Source: Saccharopolyspora erythraea NRRL 2338 (lineage in GTDB: Bacteria; Actinomycetota; Actinomycetes; Mycobacteriales; Pseudonocardiaceae). Taken from it: a stretch of DNA of 64,000 nucleotides. Positions within the stretch are counted from its first letter, which is position 1, and the number at the start of each line of letters is the position of its first letter. Shown here one piece after another: positions 9,202 through 16,562 of the stretch. The notes under the pieces were generated by a model that saw nothing but the letters and a program-made list of their open reading frames with translations, made no database searches and was not told where the DNA came from. The stretch covers positions 8,049,584-8,113,583 of the forward strand of contig NC_009142.1 in assembly GCF_000062885.1 (NCBI RefSeq), written 5' to 3'. The position numbers were made by a program, and so were the translations under genes.

Positions 9202-10203
9202 ATGACGACCCTCGACGTGCGGACACAACGCCTCACCGGCCGGATCCACGATCTCGACGCGCTGCGCGGCTTCGCCCTGTGCGGAATCCTGTTCGTCAAC
9301 ATCCCCTCGATCGCGCACATGGGCTGGGGCCCGGCCATCGGGGTGGCCGACCCGGTGCGGACGGCGCTGAACATGTTCGTGCAGCAGCGCTTCCACCCGA
9401 TCTTCGCCTTCCTGTTCGGCGTCGGGTTCGCGCTGTTTCTCGACCGGGCGGGCGCCCGGGTGGCCCATCCGCGGGTCCTGCTGTTCCGCAGGCTCGCCGT
9501 GCTGGCCCTCATCGGAGTCGGGCACCAGTTCCTGATGCCCGGCGAACCGCTGCTGATCTACGCCGTCGCCGGCATGGTCGTGCTGCTGCCGACCGCGAGG
9601 CTGCCGCGATGGGTTCTGCTGTGGGGCGGGCTCGCGCTGCTCCTGACGGGGCTGATCGCCGCCGACGGCGGTGTCTTCCTGGTACCCGGTCTGCTGGTGC
9701 TCGGCGCGGCGGCGGTGCGCTGCGGACTCGTGGAGACGCTCGACCACCGGACGAGGCAGCTCGGGGTCGTCTTCGGGATTTCGGTCGTGCCGGCCGGGAT
9801 CGGCGTGTGGATCCAGGTGATCTCCAAACAGGAGCCGACGTTCTTCCTGATCTGGGCGACGGCGGGACTCTTCGGCGCGGTCGCCTACGCATCCGGGTTC
9901 CTGCTGCTGTTCCGCACCCGGCTGCGGGGCGCGCTGGCCGCGGTGTTCACCCCGCTCGGCCGGATGGCGCTGACGAACTTCGTGAGCGCCACGCTGCTGA
10001 CGCTGTCGTTCGGGCCGCTGATCGGCCTTGGCGAAGGCTCCATCCGGTACGACCGGATGCTGTTGTTCGCGATCGGCGTCCTGGCCGCCCAATGGGCCTT
10101 CTCGCGCTGGTGGCTGCGCCGGTTCGGCCACGGGCCGCTGGAGTGGCTCTGGCGCTGCGCCACCTGGTGGCGGCTGGTCCCGTTGCGCCGATCGGTTCGC
10201 TGA
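9202..10203 (+). CDS. DUF418 (YeiB-like) multipass membrane protein
   Basis: Membrane protein of 333 aa with about ten helices. The start IHDLDALRGFALCGILFVN and the C-terminal part GRMALTNFVSATLL are typical of DUF418 proteins, which resemble acyltransferase-3-like membrane folds. No enzyme activity is established for the family. It starts 3 nt after the permease stop, so it belongs to the exporter operon. Its presence suggests the locus also changes or protects an envelope component. Confidence 0.85.
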   Translation: MTTLDVRTQRLTGRIHDLDALRGFALCGILFVNIPSIAHMGWGPAIGVADPVRTALNMFVQQRFHPIFAFLFGVGFALFLDRAGARVAHPRVLLFRRLAVLALIGVGHQFLMPGEPLLIYAVAGMVVLLPTARLPRWVLLWGGLALLLTGLIAADGGVFLVPGLLVLGAAAVRCGLVETLDHRTRQLGVVFGISVVPAGIGVWIQVISKQEPTFFLIWATAGLFGAVAYASGFLLLFRTRLRGALAAVFTPLGRMALTNFVSATLLTLSFGPLIGLGEGSIRYDRMLLFAIGVLAAQWAFSRWWLRRFGHGPLEWLWRCATWWRLVPLRRSVR

Positions 10204-10223
10204 ACCGCCCGCACGTCACCCGT

Positions 10224-10255
10224 CCGGCCGGTCCGGTCACTCCGAGACCGGCCGG
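10224..10255 (+). terminator. Hairpin after the DUF418 gene
   Basis: Perfect 9-bp arms CCGGCCGGT (10224-10232) and ACCGGCCGG (10247-10255). No T-run follows, so it may be a weak terminator or attenuator between the operon and the microprotein gene. Confidence 0.5.
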
Positions 10256-10275
10256 AGGGCCGGGGCCACCAGCCA

Positions 10276-10291
10276 CTTGGCCGATACGTCC
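10276..10291 (+). promoter_or_regulatory. Candidate regulator site, motif copy 2 (CTTGGCCGATACGTCC)
   Basis: Matches the site at 6092-6107 in 15 of 16 positions and in the same orientation. It lies about 60 nt upstream of the 38-aa peptide gene, so that gene probably has its own promoter in the same regulon as the ABC exporter. Confidence 0.5.
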
Positions 10292-10352
10292 AGCGCCTTC
10301 CGACAGCGATTCTGAGTACCGGAAAACGCAAGACCACCAGGAGGTTCACGAA

Positions 10353-10469
10353 ATGTTCACCACTCTGCTGACGGTCGCGGGCACCGTGCTCGCGGTGGGT
10401 GTGCTGCTGCTGATGGCGGCCAGCTCGGTACTACCCGACCTCTCGGAGTCGTCCCGAGCCCGGCACTGA
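10353..10469 (+). CDS. 38-aa membrane microprotein of the ABC/two-component locus
   Basis: Small ORF with a strong ribosome site (CAGGAGG, 9 nt before the ATG). The product has one hydrophobic helix (LLTVAGTVLAVGVLLLMAA) and a polar tail rich in Ser, Arg and His. It lies downstream of a copy of the motif shared with the exporter operon. No family is recognised. Possible roles are a small subunit or regulator of the exporter or kinase, or a stress peptide. Confidence 0.65.
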   Translation: MFTTLLTVAGTVLAVGVLLLMAASSVLPDLSESSRARH

Positions 10470-10548
10470 AGGGGCCGGACGAGGAAGAGTTGATCCGAAC
10501 CATGTCCAGCACCGCGTTCCAGACGGGCGCCCGGCCGGAGTCCGGCCG

Positions 10549-11691
10549 TCAGCCCGGTTCGCCGGTGGCCCGGGCGGTCGCCGTCCGGGCCACCAGCGGG
10601 AAGCACGCCGGTGCTCCCTTCCTGGCCCGCCTGTCGGCTTCCCCGCCCGCGACGAACGCGGGCCGCTCGGTGCCCTCCTCGGGTGCCGTGCGCAGCCACG
10701 CCAGCCGGTGCAGCGTCTCGCTGTGGTGGTCGGTGATGGTGACCCGGGCGGAGTCGAACGAGTACAGCACCGCCCGGTTGATCTCGACGATGGCCCGGTC
10801 CCGCCACAGCGTCCGCTCCGAGGTCGTGTCCAGGCCGATCCGGTCCGCCACCTCGCGGATGAACCCGTAGGCCATCTCGTCGGCCAGAGCGCGGGTGCCG
10901 ATCTCGGTCCCGACGAACCACGTGTTGAACGGCGCGGCCGGGTAGGTGATCCCGCCGATGAGCAGCCGCATGTTGCTGACCAGCGGAACGCTGTGCCAGC
11001 GCAGCCCCAGCTTGTAGAACCACGGCAGGTCCGGGTGCTCCAGCGGCACCTCCTGCACCAGGTCCCTGGGGACGGTGAAGGTCCTCGGCCCCTCGTGGGC
11101 GGTCTCCACGACGAGCGGCAGGTGGTCGAAGCGCCCGCGGGTCTTCGGCGGCCGCCAGCCCAGCCGCTGCGCGGCGGCGGTGAAGCCGACGTAGCGGGCG
11201 TCGCCGAGCACCTCCCCGCCCGGACCCGCGTAGCCGGCGTAGCGCACCACCTGCTCGTTCCAGATGCGCGGACCCGGCTCGTGCGGGGTATCCGGGGCGA
11301 AGACGCTGATCAGCGGCTGGATGCGACCGGCGTTGGTGGCCAGCCGCAGGTGCTCGAAGCACTCCTTGGCCACCGTGGTGGCGTTGCGCAGCCCGCGCAG
11401 GTCGCGCACGAGCAGCCGCCGCCAGGGAACGCCGCTGGTGCACCACCCGCTGTCGCGCAGCGCGACGCGGGCGCCGTAGGCCAGTTCCTCCGGGGTGTGC
11501 CGGTAGGTACCGGTCCTGGCGATCTCGGCGCGGACCTCGGCCAGCCGCGGGTCGAGCTCCCCGGCCTCCGGGTGGGCGTCGTGGAACGCTCGCAGGAACT
11601 TCTCGGCCGCCGCGACGTCGGTCGCCGCCGAACCGGGACCTGCGGGAGCGTTCTGCTGAGCCGGGGTTGCATCGCCGCGAATAGCCGTCAC
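10549..11691 (-). CDS. nos: Bacterial nitric oxide synthase, oxygenase domain, unusual C-terminus
   Basis: The protein (380 aa) aligns by eye with bacterial NOS oxygenases. It has the proposed heme-thiolate Cys84 (GWCTSGVPW), ATNAGRIQPLISVF, IWNEQVVRYAGY, RFDHLPLVV, and GGITYPAAPFNTWFVGTEIGTRALADE with the substrate glutamate E263, then LWRDRAIVEINRAVLYSF and TITDHH. The family makes NO from arginine, using electrons from cellular reductases. After TDHH, the usual DWxWxxPP region that helps bind substrate and pterin is replaced by an Arg/Ala-rich tail ending at 10549. No other frame restores it. The GTG start has TATTTT 8 nt upstream. The product may be inactive or modified. Confidence 0.8.
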   Translation of the reverse strand: MTAIRGDATPAQQNAPAGPGSAATDVAAAEKFLRAFHDAHPEAGELDPRLAEVRAEIARTGTYRHTPEELAYGARVALRDSGWCTSGVPWRRLLVRDLRGLRNATTVAKECFEHLRLATNAGRIQPLISVFAPDTPHEPGPRIWNEQVVRYAGYAGPGGEVLGDARYVGFTAAAQRLGWRPPKTRGRFDHLPLVVETAHEGPRTFTVPRDLVQEVPLEHPDLPWFYKLGLRWHSVPLVSNMRLLIGGITYPAAPFNTWFVGTEIGTRALADEMAYGFIREVADRIGLDTTSERTLWRDRAIVEINRAVLYSFDSARVTITDHHSETLHRLAWLRTAPEEGTERPAFVAGGEADRRARKGAPACFPLVARTATARATGEPG

Positions 11692-11699
11692 GGACCCGT

Positions 11700-11705
11700 A
11701 AAATA
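11700..11705 (-). promoter_or_regulatory. -10-like TATTTT before the NOS gene
   Basis: On the minus strand TATTTT lies 8 nt before the GTG start at 11691, without a ribosome site, suggesting a leaderless transcript. Confidence 0.4.
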
Positions 11706-11857
11706 GTCTCGATCAACGTTCACGCGGCACTCTCGCACAGCCAGTCTTTGTTGTGAACTTTCGCCACCTGATCCGGTGGTCTCCCAACCCACTGTGGTGT
11801 GCATCGGCGCGGCCACGCCACCTCTTGATCGTCCGATCGGGTGAGGAAATCCGGCCA

Positions 11858-12045
11858 GGGCTGTTTTACAAGCGGCGTGAGCCGCTTGCGGTGCGGGACT
11901 CAGCCGGCGGTTCTCAGAAGCCCTTCTCGCGAGGACAGCGCCGACGTGGTGAGTCGGGCATTCATGATGTCGGCGATCCCGGAGCGAGAAGGCTTCTGAG
12001 GTTCCGCCACCCACACCGCCGCGCGAACCACTTCTGAAACATCCC
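11858..12045. repeat. Dispersed structured repeat, copy 3
   Basis: Stems: CAAGCGGC (11869-11876) with GCCGCTTG (11881-11888), CAGAAG (11915-11920) with CTTCTG (11993-11998), CTTCTCGC (11923-11930) with GCGAGAAG (11984-11991), and GCCGAC (11940-11945) with GTCGGC (11969-11974). The CAGAAG/CTTCTG and GCCGAC/GTCGGC pairs differ from copy 2 on both arms while pairing is kept. It touches the trmB stop codon. Confidence 0.75.
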
Positions 12046-12759
12046 TCAGATGCGCTCGAAGATCAGGTCGTGGATCACGCGGCCCTCGTCGTGGGCGCGG
12101 TTCTCGAACTTCGTCACCGGCCGCCAGTCCGGACGCGGGGCCCAACCGCCGGGCTCGGCCGCGTAGCGGTTGCGCAGCAGCGGCTGGGCCTGGCAGACCT
12201 CCAGCATCTGCTCGGCGTAGTTCTCCCAGTCGGTCGCCATGTGCAGCACGCCGCCCGGCGCGAGCCGGGAGGTGATCAGCTCGACCGAGGCGTCCTGGAC
12301 CAGCCTGCGCTTGTGGTGGCGCTTCTTCGGCCACGGGTCCGGGAAGTAGATCCGCACCTCCGACAGCGACCCGGGCTCGACGTGGTCGCGCAGCAGGACG
12401 ATCGCGTCGCCGCGCAGCAGCCGCAGGTTGGTCAGCTCCAGCTTCTCGGCCCGCAGCATGAGCTGGGCCAGGCCGGGCTTGTAGACCTCGATGGCCAGGT
12501 AGTTGACCTCGGGCGCGGCGGCCGCGAGCTGCGCGGTGGTCTCGCCCATGCCCGAACCGATCTCCAGCACCACCGGCGCCTGGCGGCCGAACCACGACGT
12601 GGTGTCGAGCGGGCCTTCCGGCAGCGCGGTGACCTCGGCGCCGAAATCCGGCCAGTACTGGTCCCAGGCCCGCTGCTGGCCGCTCGTCATGCGCTCGCCG
12701 CGCTGGACGTAGCTGACGACCGTACGACGAAACGGAACCTGCTGGTCAGAGGCATTCAC
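12046..12759 (-). CDS. trmB: tRNA (guanosine-46-N7)-methyltransferase
   Basis: SAM-dependent RNA methyltransferase that makes m7G46 in the tRNA variable loop. At 237 aa it has the SAM-binding VLEIGSGMGE (64-73), YLAIEVYKPG, the diagnostic IYFPDPWPKKRHHKRRL, and the C-terminal TKFENRA motif. The GTG at 12759 is preferred over an upstream start because similarity begins there; GATACT lies 8 nt before it, so it may be leaderless. In mycobacteria trmB also lies close to pckA, as here. The structured repeat copy 3 forms its 3' flank. Confidence 0.92.
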   Translation of the reverse strand: MNASDQQVPFRRTVVSYVQRGERMTSGQQRAWDQYWPDFGAEVTALPEGPLDTTSWFGRQAPVVLEIGSGMGETTAQLAAAAPEVNYLAIEVYKPGLAQLMLRAEKLELTNLRLLRGDAIVLLRDHVEPGSLSEVRIYFPDPWPKKRHHKRRLVQDASVELITSRLAPGGVLHMATDWENYAEQMLEVCQAQPLLRNRYAAEPGGWAPRPDWRPVTKFENRAHDEGRVIHDLIFERI

Positions 12760-12983
12760 GAGGAGCCAGTATCGCAAACCGCCGATGGTGGGCGGGCATT
12801 GCCCGCCGGGCCGCGAGGACACGAGCCGGACGCGTCGGCCGGGACGGCGGCCGTCCTGGGGCCACCGTCCGGCCGGCTCCGGCGGCCGACCTCACCGCCC
12901 GGCTGGACACCCCGCCCTCACACGGTCGCCCGGCGCCGCATCGGCCCATGCGGCCGGCAGGCTCGGGACTGGCGCCGGCCCCG

Positions 12984-13571
12984 TCACCACGACTCGATCT
13001 GCGGCAACGCCGAGAGCAGCCCGGGCGCCCGGTCCACCGGCACCGGCAGCGGAGAGGTGTCGCGGTGCGCGGCGAAGACGTGGACCCAGCCGGGGTGCTG
13101 GTCGGTGAACAGCACCGTCGTGGGCGCCTTCATCGGGCCGCGGTCGGACGGGCCGTACTCCCAGTAGCCGACCTCGCCGAGCGCGCGCCACGGCACGAAC
13201 ACCCAGCCGGGACGACCCGTCAGCAGGGTGTGGACCTCGTCCTCGAGCTCGAACGCCCTGGCCCGGGACGGCAGCTCGCCGCGGTCCAGCGCGCGCAGCC
13301 ACCACGGCGCGGGCAACCGCCGCCGGGCCCCCTGGAGCCTGCGGAACAGTTCCAGCACCTGCTCCTCGGGGGCGGTGTGGATCCAGCTGTTGCGCAGCGC
13401 CGCAGGCCGGGCCGGCTCGTCCACGAGCGGATGGATCTCGGTCGCCAGCGACCACTCCAGGCGCGGCACCGGCTCCAGGTGCACGTCGGTCCCGGGTCGC
13501 GGGTGCTGCCGGCTCCGTCGTGCAGGGTCCGGTTGTGCCTGCGCAGTCGGACGTTCAGCGGAACGCACCAT
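12984..13571 (-). CDS. Hypothetical protein, 195 aa
   Basis: No family recognised. The protein is soluble, rich in Trp and Arg, with motifs RNSWIHTAPEEQVLELF, LPAPWWLRAL and GEVGYWEYGPSDRGP. Codon use is strongly GC3-biased like neighbouring real genes. The ATG follows GGTGGG. It is divergent from a universal stress protein gene across an AT-richer gap and lies upstream of trmB on the same strand with a 224-nt gap. Confidence 0.7.
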   Translation of the reverse strand: MVRSAERPTAQAQPDPARRSRQHPRPGTDVHLEPVPRLEWSLATEIHPLVDEPARPAALRNSWIHTAPEEQVLELFRRLQGARRRLPAPWWLRALDRGELPSRARAFELEDEVHTLLTGRPGWVFVPWRALGEVGYWEYGPSDRGPMKAPTTVLFTDQHPGWVHVFAAHRDTSPLPVPVDRAPGLLSALPQIESW

Positions 13572-13702
13572 TTCGCCCACCCCATCTGCTGTTGAGAAGG
13601 TCGCGAGCACACCGCGTTGGTGGCCCCCGAACGGCGCATGCCCCCAAGCGACGCTGGTTCGGGACAAAACGTTCTACCCATGCATTACCACTGGGGCGCC
13701 AG

Positions 13703-13746
13703 AACGTGACACTTCGTGCACAATTGTGTCCAACGTCACAACTTCG
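13703..13746. promoter_or_regulatory. Direct repeats and palindrome in a divergent promoter region
   Basis: AACGTGACACTTCG (13703-13716) is repeated as AACGTCACAACTTCG (13732-13746), and the perfect palindrome CACAATTGTG (13719-13728) lies between them. The cluster sits in the gap between the hypothetical gene and the universal stress gene, and is likely a regulator site. Confidence 0.4.
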
Positions 13747-13814
13747 CATCTCGTTGGGGATGCAACCGGCAACTCGGCTCGACAAGCCGGGCGCGGGACG
13801 TTGAAGTGGGAGAC

Positions 13815-14279
13815 GTGGACCACACGATGCAACGAGTCGAGATCGACGGCGGGGTCGCCGTCGGCGTGGACAGCTCGGCCTCGTCGGTACGCGCGCTGAT
13901 CATGGCCGCGGAAGAGGCCAAGCGGCGACAAACCGTGCTGCACGTGGTGCGGGCGTGGAGCATGCGGACGGCGCCGCGACCGGAGGAGTGCCCGCCCGGG
14001 ACGGTGCCCAGCACCGACCAGTACCAGCAGGCGGTCATCGCCGACACCCAGCGGATCGTCAACAGCAAACTGGGTGCCGAGCCCGCGGTGCCGGTGGAGC
14101 TCCACATAGTGCACTCGCCGTCCCCGCAGGCCCTGCTCTCGGCCTCGCGCGGCGCCGACCTGCTCGTGGTCGGCCACCGCGGCCGGGGCGGGTTCGCCGG
14201 GCTGATGCTCGGCTCGGTCGCCGAGCAGGTCGTGCGGCATGCGGCGTGCCCGGTGCTGGTGGTCCGCCCGAACATCTAG
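13815..14279 (+). CDS. Universal stress protein (UspA family)
   Basis: Single USP domain of about 154 aa. It begins GGVAVGVDSSASS and carries the nucleotide-binding pattern VVGHRGRGGFAG followed by LGSVAEQV and ACPVLVVRP, so ATP binding is expected. GTG at 13815 and ATG at 13827 are both possible starts; GGGAG at 13808-13812 is badly spaced for either. Such proteins are usually induced by dormancy, hypoxia or stress. The divergent promoter region carries direct repeats. Confidence 0.85.
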   Translation: MDHTMQRVEIDGGVAVGVDSSASSVRALIMAAEEAKRRQTVLHVVRAWSMRTAPRPEECPPGTVPSTDQYQQAVIADTQRIVNSKLGAEPAVPVELHIVHSPSPQALLSASRGADLLVVGHRGRGGFAGLMLGSVAEQVVRHAACPVLVVRPNI

Positions 14280-14721
14280 GGGCGCGGCCGGAACGGTGCG
14301 GGCGCCGGGAGGCGGTCGGCTCGCCCGCACCGGCCGGCCTCGCGGCGGCCCTGGACCGGCTCACTCGAACAGACCCTGGACAGCACAGGGCCCGGGCCAT
14401 CCCCCGAATGACAGCCCGGGCCCTCCCCCGTCCCGACCGCGGCGCCCCCGAGCGCTTGTGCAGTCGGTCGATCCTGTTGTGCGCACCGGGCGCTTGCCCG
14501 GGCTCCACCACCGACCGGTCAGGACGTCCACATCGGACGTCTTCCACCGGATCGGTACCGGCGTGTCGCGCGGCGCTGCCGCGGACGATGCTTTGCGGAG
14601 ATCCTATCGGTTGACGTGACCAGCCTCTCGGCCGGGAGGGGTAACGTTTCGTTATCTCCGGCCCCATCAGGGGTTTCGACGAAGTTGATCTCGCGCTTCA
14701 CCCCGATCACATCCGGCCTGG
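14280..14721. other. Gene-free interval between usp and the ABC-2 exporter
   Basis: Holds the hairpin at 14387-14424 and a short inverted repeat TAACG-TTT-CGTTA at 14642-14654. I see no credible coding sequence in either strand. Confidence 0.5.
14387..14424 (+). terminator. Hairpin terminator downstream of usp
   Basis: Perfect 11-bp arms AGGGCCCGGGC and GCCCGGGCCCT around a 16-nt loop. No T-run, as is common in high-GC actinobacteria. Confidence 0.5.
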
Positions 14722-15444
14722 TCAGGCGTCCCGCCGGTTGGCCACCGCGAGCGCGGCGGCAAGCACCGCGAACACGATCGCGGCGAAGTACGCCAGCGAT
14801 CCCCACGGCCCGAAGGGCATGGAGGAGCCGAACGGGGAGGCCTCCGAGAGGAAGTGGTTGGCGTTGGTGAAGGGCAGCCAGCGCTGGATGTCCACGCCGA
14901 TGTTCGGGATCGCCGCCACCAGGTTCTCCACCAGCATGGACCAGATCAGCAGGATGGTCACCGCGCCCGCGCTCTGGCGGACCAGCACGCCCACGGCGAC
15001 CGCGAAGACCGCGCCCAGGGCGAAGACCAGTCCGACCCCGGCCACCAGCCGCCAGTCCTCCGCCGTGGCCAGCTCCATGCCCGCGGGCGCGACCACCTTG
15101 GCCACCAGCCACGAACCGAACGCGGCGAGCTCGCCGACGACCAGCGCCATCAGCGCGACCACCGTCGTCTTCGCCAGCAGCGCCGCGGTGCGGTTGGGGA
15201 CCGCCTGGAACGTCGAGCGGATGGTCCCGAACCGGTACTCGGTGGTGACCGCGAGCACGGCCATCACCATCACGACCATCTGCCCGAACTGGGAGCCCTG
15301 CTGGCTCATCGACAGCGTCGGGTTGTCGATGTTGGCCACGAACAGCCAGCCGAAGCCGATGGTCAGGCCGAGCGCGACGACCGTGCACCACCACGGCGAG
15401 CGGGTGGAGAACAGCTTGATGCGTTCAACTGCGAGCAGTGTCAT
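14722..15444 (-). CDS. ABC-2 type transporter permease
   Basis: Integral membrane subunit of 240 aa with six predicted helices, starting ERIKLFSTRSPWWCTV and containing TTEYRFGTIRSTFQAVPNR, typical of ABC-2 permeases of drug or antibiotic exporters. Its ATG follows the ATPase stop by one nucleotide, so the two are translationally coupled. Substrate unknown. Confidence 0.88.
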   Translation of the reverse strand: MTLLAVERIKLFSTRSPWWCTVVALGLTIGFGWLFVANIDNPTLSMSQQGSQFGQMVVMVMAVLAVTTEYRFGTIRSTFQAVPNRTAALLAKTTVVALMALVVGELAAFGSWLVAKVVAPAGMELATAEDWRLVAGVGLVFALGAVFAVAVGVLVRQSAGAVTILLIWSMLVENLVAAIPNIGVDIQRWLPFTNANHFLSEASPFGSSMPFGPWGSLAYFAAIVFAVLAAALAVANRRDA

Positions 15445-15445
15445 T

Positions 15446-16384
15446 TCACTTCCCTGCCGTGGTCAGCGCGGCGGTGCCGCCGAGGTCCGTCTGGTACTCC
15501 ACCGCCTGGCTGGTGAGCTGCATGAACGCCTCCTCCAGCGAGCCGCGCTGGGTGGTCAGCTCGTGCAGCACGATGCCGTTGCGGGCGGCGAGCTCGCCGA
15601 GCTGCTCGCTGGTGGCGTCGCCGACCAGCAGTGTGCCGTCCAGCGGCTGCTGGACGGTCAGGCCCTGCTCGTCCAGCAGCGCCCGCAGCTCCTCGGCCTG
15701 CGGGGTGCGCACCCGCACCGACGCGATGCTCGCGCCCTCGACGAACTCCTCGGTGCTGCACTGCGCGATCAGCTCGCCGCGGCCGATGACGACCAGCTCC
15801 TCGGCGGTCAGCGACATCTCCGAGAGCAGGTGGCTGGACACGAAGACGGTGCGCCCCTCGGCGGCCAGGCCCTGCATGAACCGGCGGATCCAGTGGATGC
15901 CCTCCGGGTCCAGGCCGTTGACCGGCTCGTCGAACATCAGGACCTCGGGGTCGCCGAGCAGGGCGGCCGCGATCCCGAGCCGCTGCGACATGCCGAGCGA
16001 GAAGCCGCCGGCGCGCCGCTTGGCCACCTGTTCGAGCCCGACCATGGCCAGCACCTCGTCCACCCGGCTCAGCGGCAGGTCGTTGGACCGCGCGAGCCAC
16101 TTGAGGTGGGAGTGCGCCGAACGGTTCGGGTGCACCCACTTCGCGTCGATCAGCGCGCCGACCTTGCGCAGCGGGTGCTTGAGCTCCTGGTACGGCTTCC
16201 CGTCGATGAGCACCCGTCCCGACGTCGGCGCGTCGAGCCCGAGGATCATCCGCATCGTGGTCGACTTGCCCGCTCCGTTCGGCCCGAGGAACCCGGTGAC
16301 CTTGCCCGGTTTCACGGTGAACGACAGGTCGTTGACCGCGACCGTCGATCCGTAGCGCTTGGTGAGGCCGACAGCCTCGATCAT
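15446..16384 (-). CDS. ABC transporter ATP-binding protein, DrrA-like
   Basis: ATPase of 312 aa. Walker A is GPNGAGKST (about 34-42), the signature is FSLGMSQRLG, which is usual for this branch, Walker B is EVLMFDEP, and the H-loop is VSSHLLSEM. A C-terminal extension of about 100 residues is present, as in DrrA-type exporters. GGGAGA precedes the ATG. It is the first gene of a two-gene exporter operon; an HAD phosphatase lies 178 nt upstream on the same strand. Confidence 0.9.
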   Translation of the reverse strand: MIEAVGLTKRYGSTVAVNDLSFTVKPGKVTGFLGPNGAGKSTTMRMILGLDAPTSGRVLIDGKPYQELKHPLRKVGALIDAKWVHPNRSAHSHLKWLARSNDLPLSRVDEVLAMVGLEQVAKRRAGGFSLGMSQRLGIAAALLGDPEVLMFDEPVNGLDPEGIHWIRRFMQGLAAEGRTVFVSSHLLSEMSLTAEELVVIGRGELIAQCSTEEFVEGASIASVRVRTPQAEELRALLDEQGLTVQQPLDGTLLVGDATSEQLGELAARNGIVLHELTTQRGSLEEAFMQLTSQAVEYQTDLGGTAALTTAGK

Positions 16385-16562
16385 GATCTCTCCCGTTCGC
16401 GGCGGCGTTCTCGCGATTTGCGGGCCCCACTCTGCCGGGCGGCGCCGGTCGCCGTCATCGGTCGATGGGCCAGAACACGATCGTCCTCAGGTCGTACTCG
16501 CGCGCCCGCGCGGTGACAGTCGTCTCAGGGTTTTCCCGCAGTCACCCGGAGAACAGGCGGGA

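Noticed and set aside
10490-10700. Frameshift that would restore the normal NOS C-terminus
   Set aside because: All minus-strand frames were read through this region; none gives the W-rich PP motif, so a simple single-base error does not explain it.
11688-12014. Minus-strand ORF containing GGTSEAFSLRD, similar to one at 3340-3588
   Set aside because: The similarity comes from the structured repeat copies, which are translated in the same frame by chance. There is no ribosome site, and stem changes follow base pairing rather than codons.
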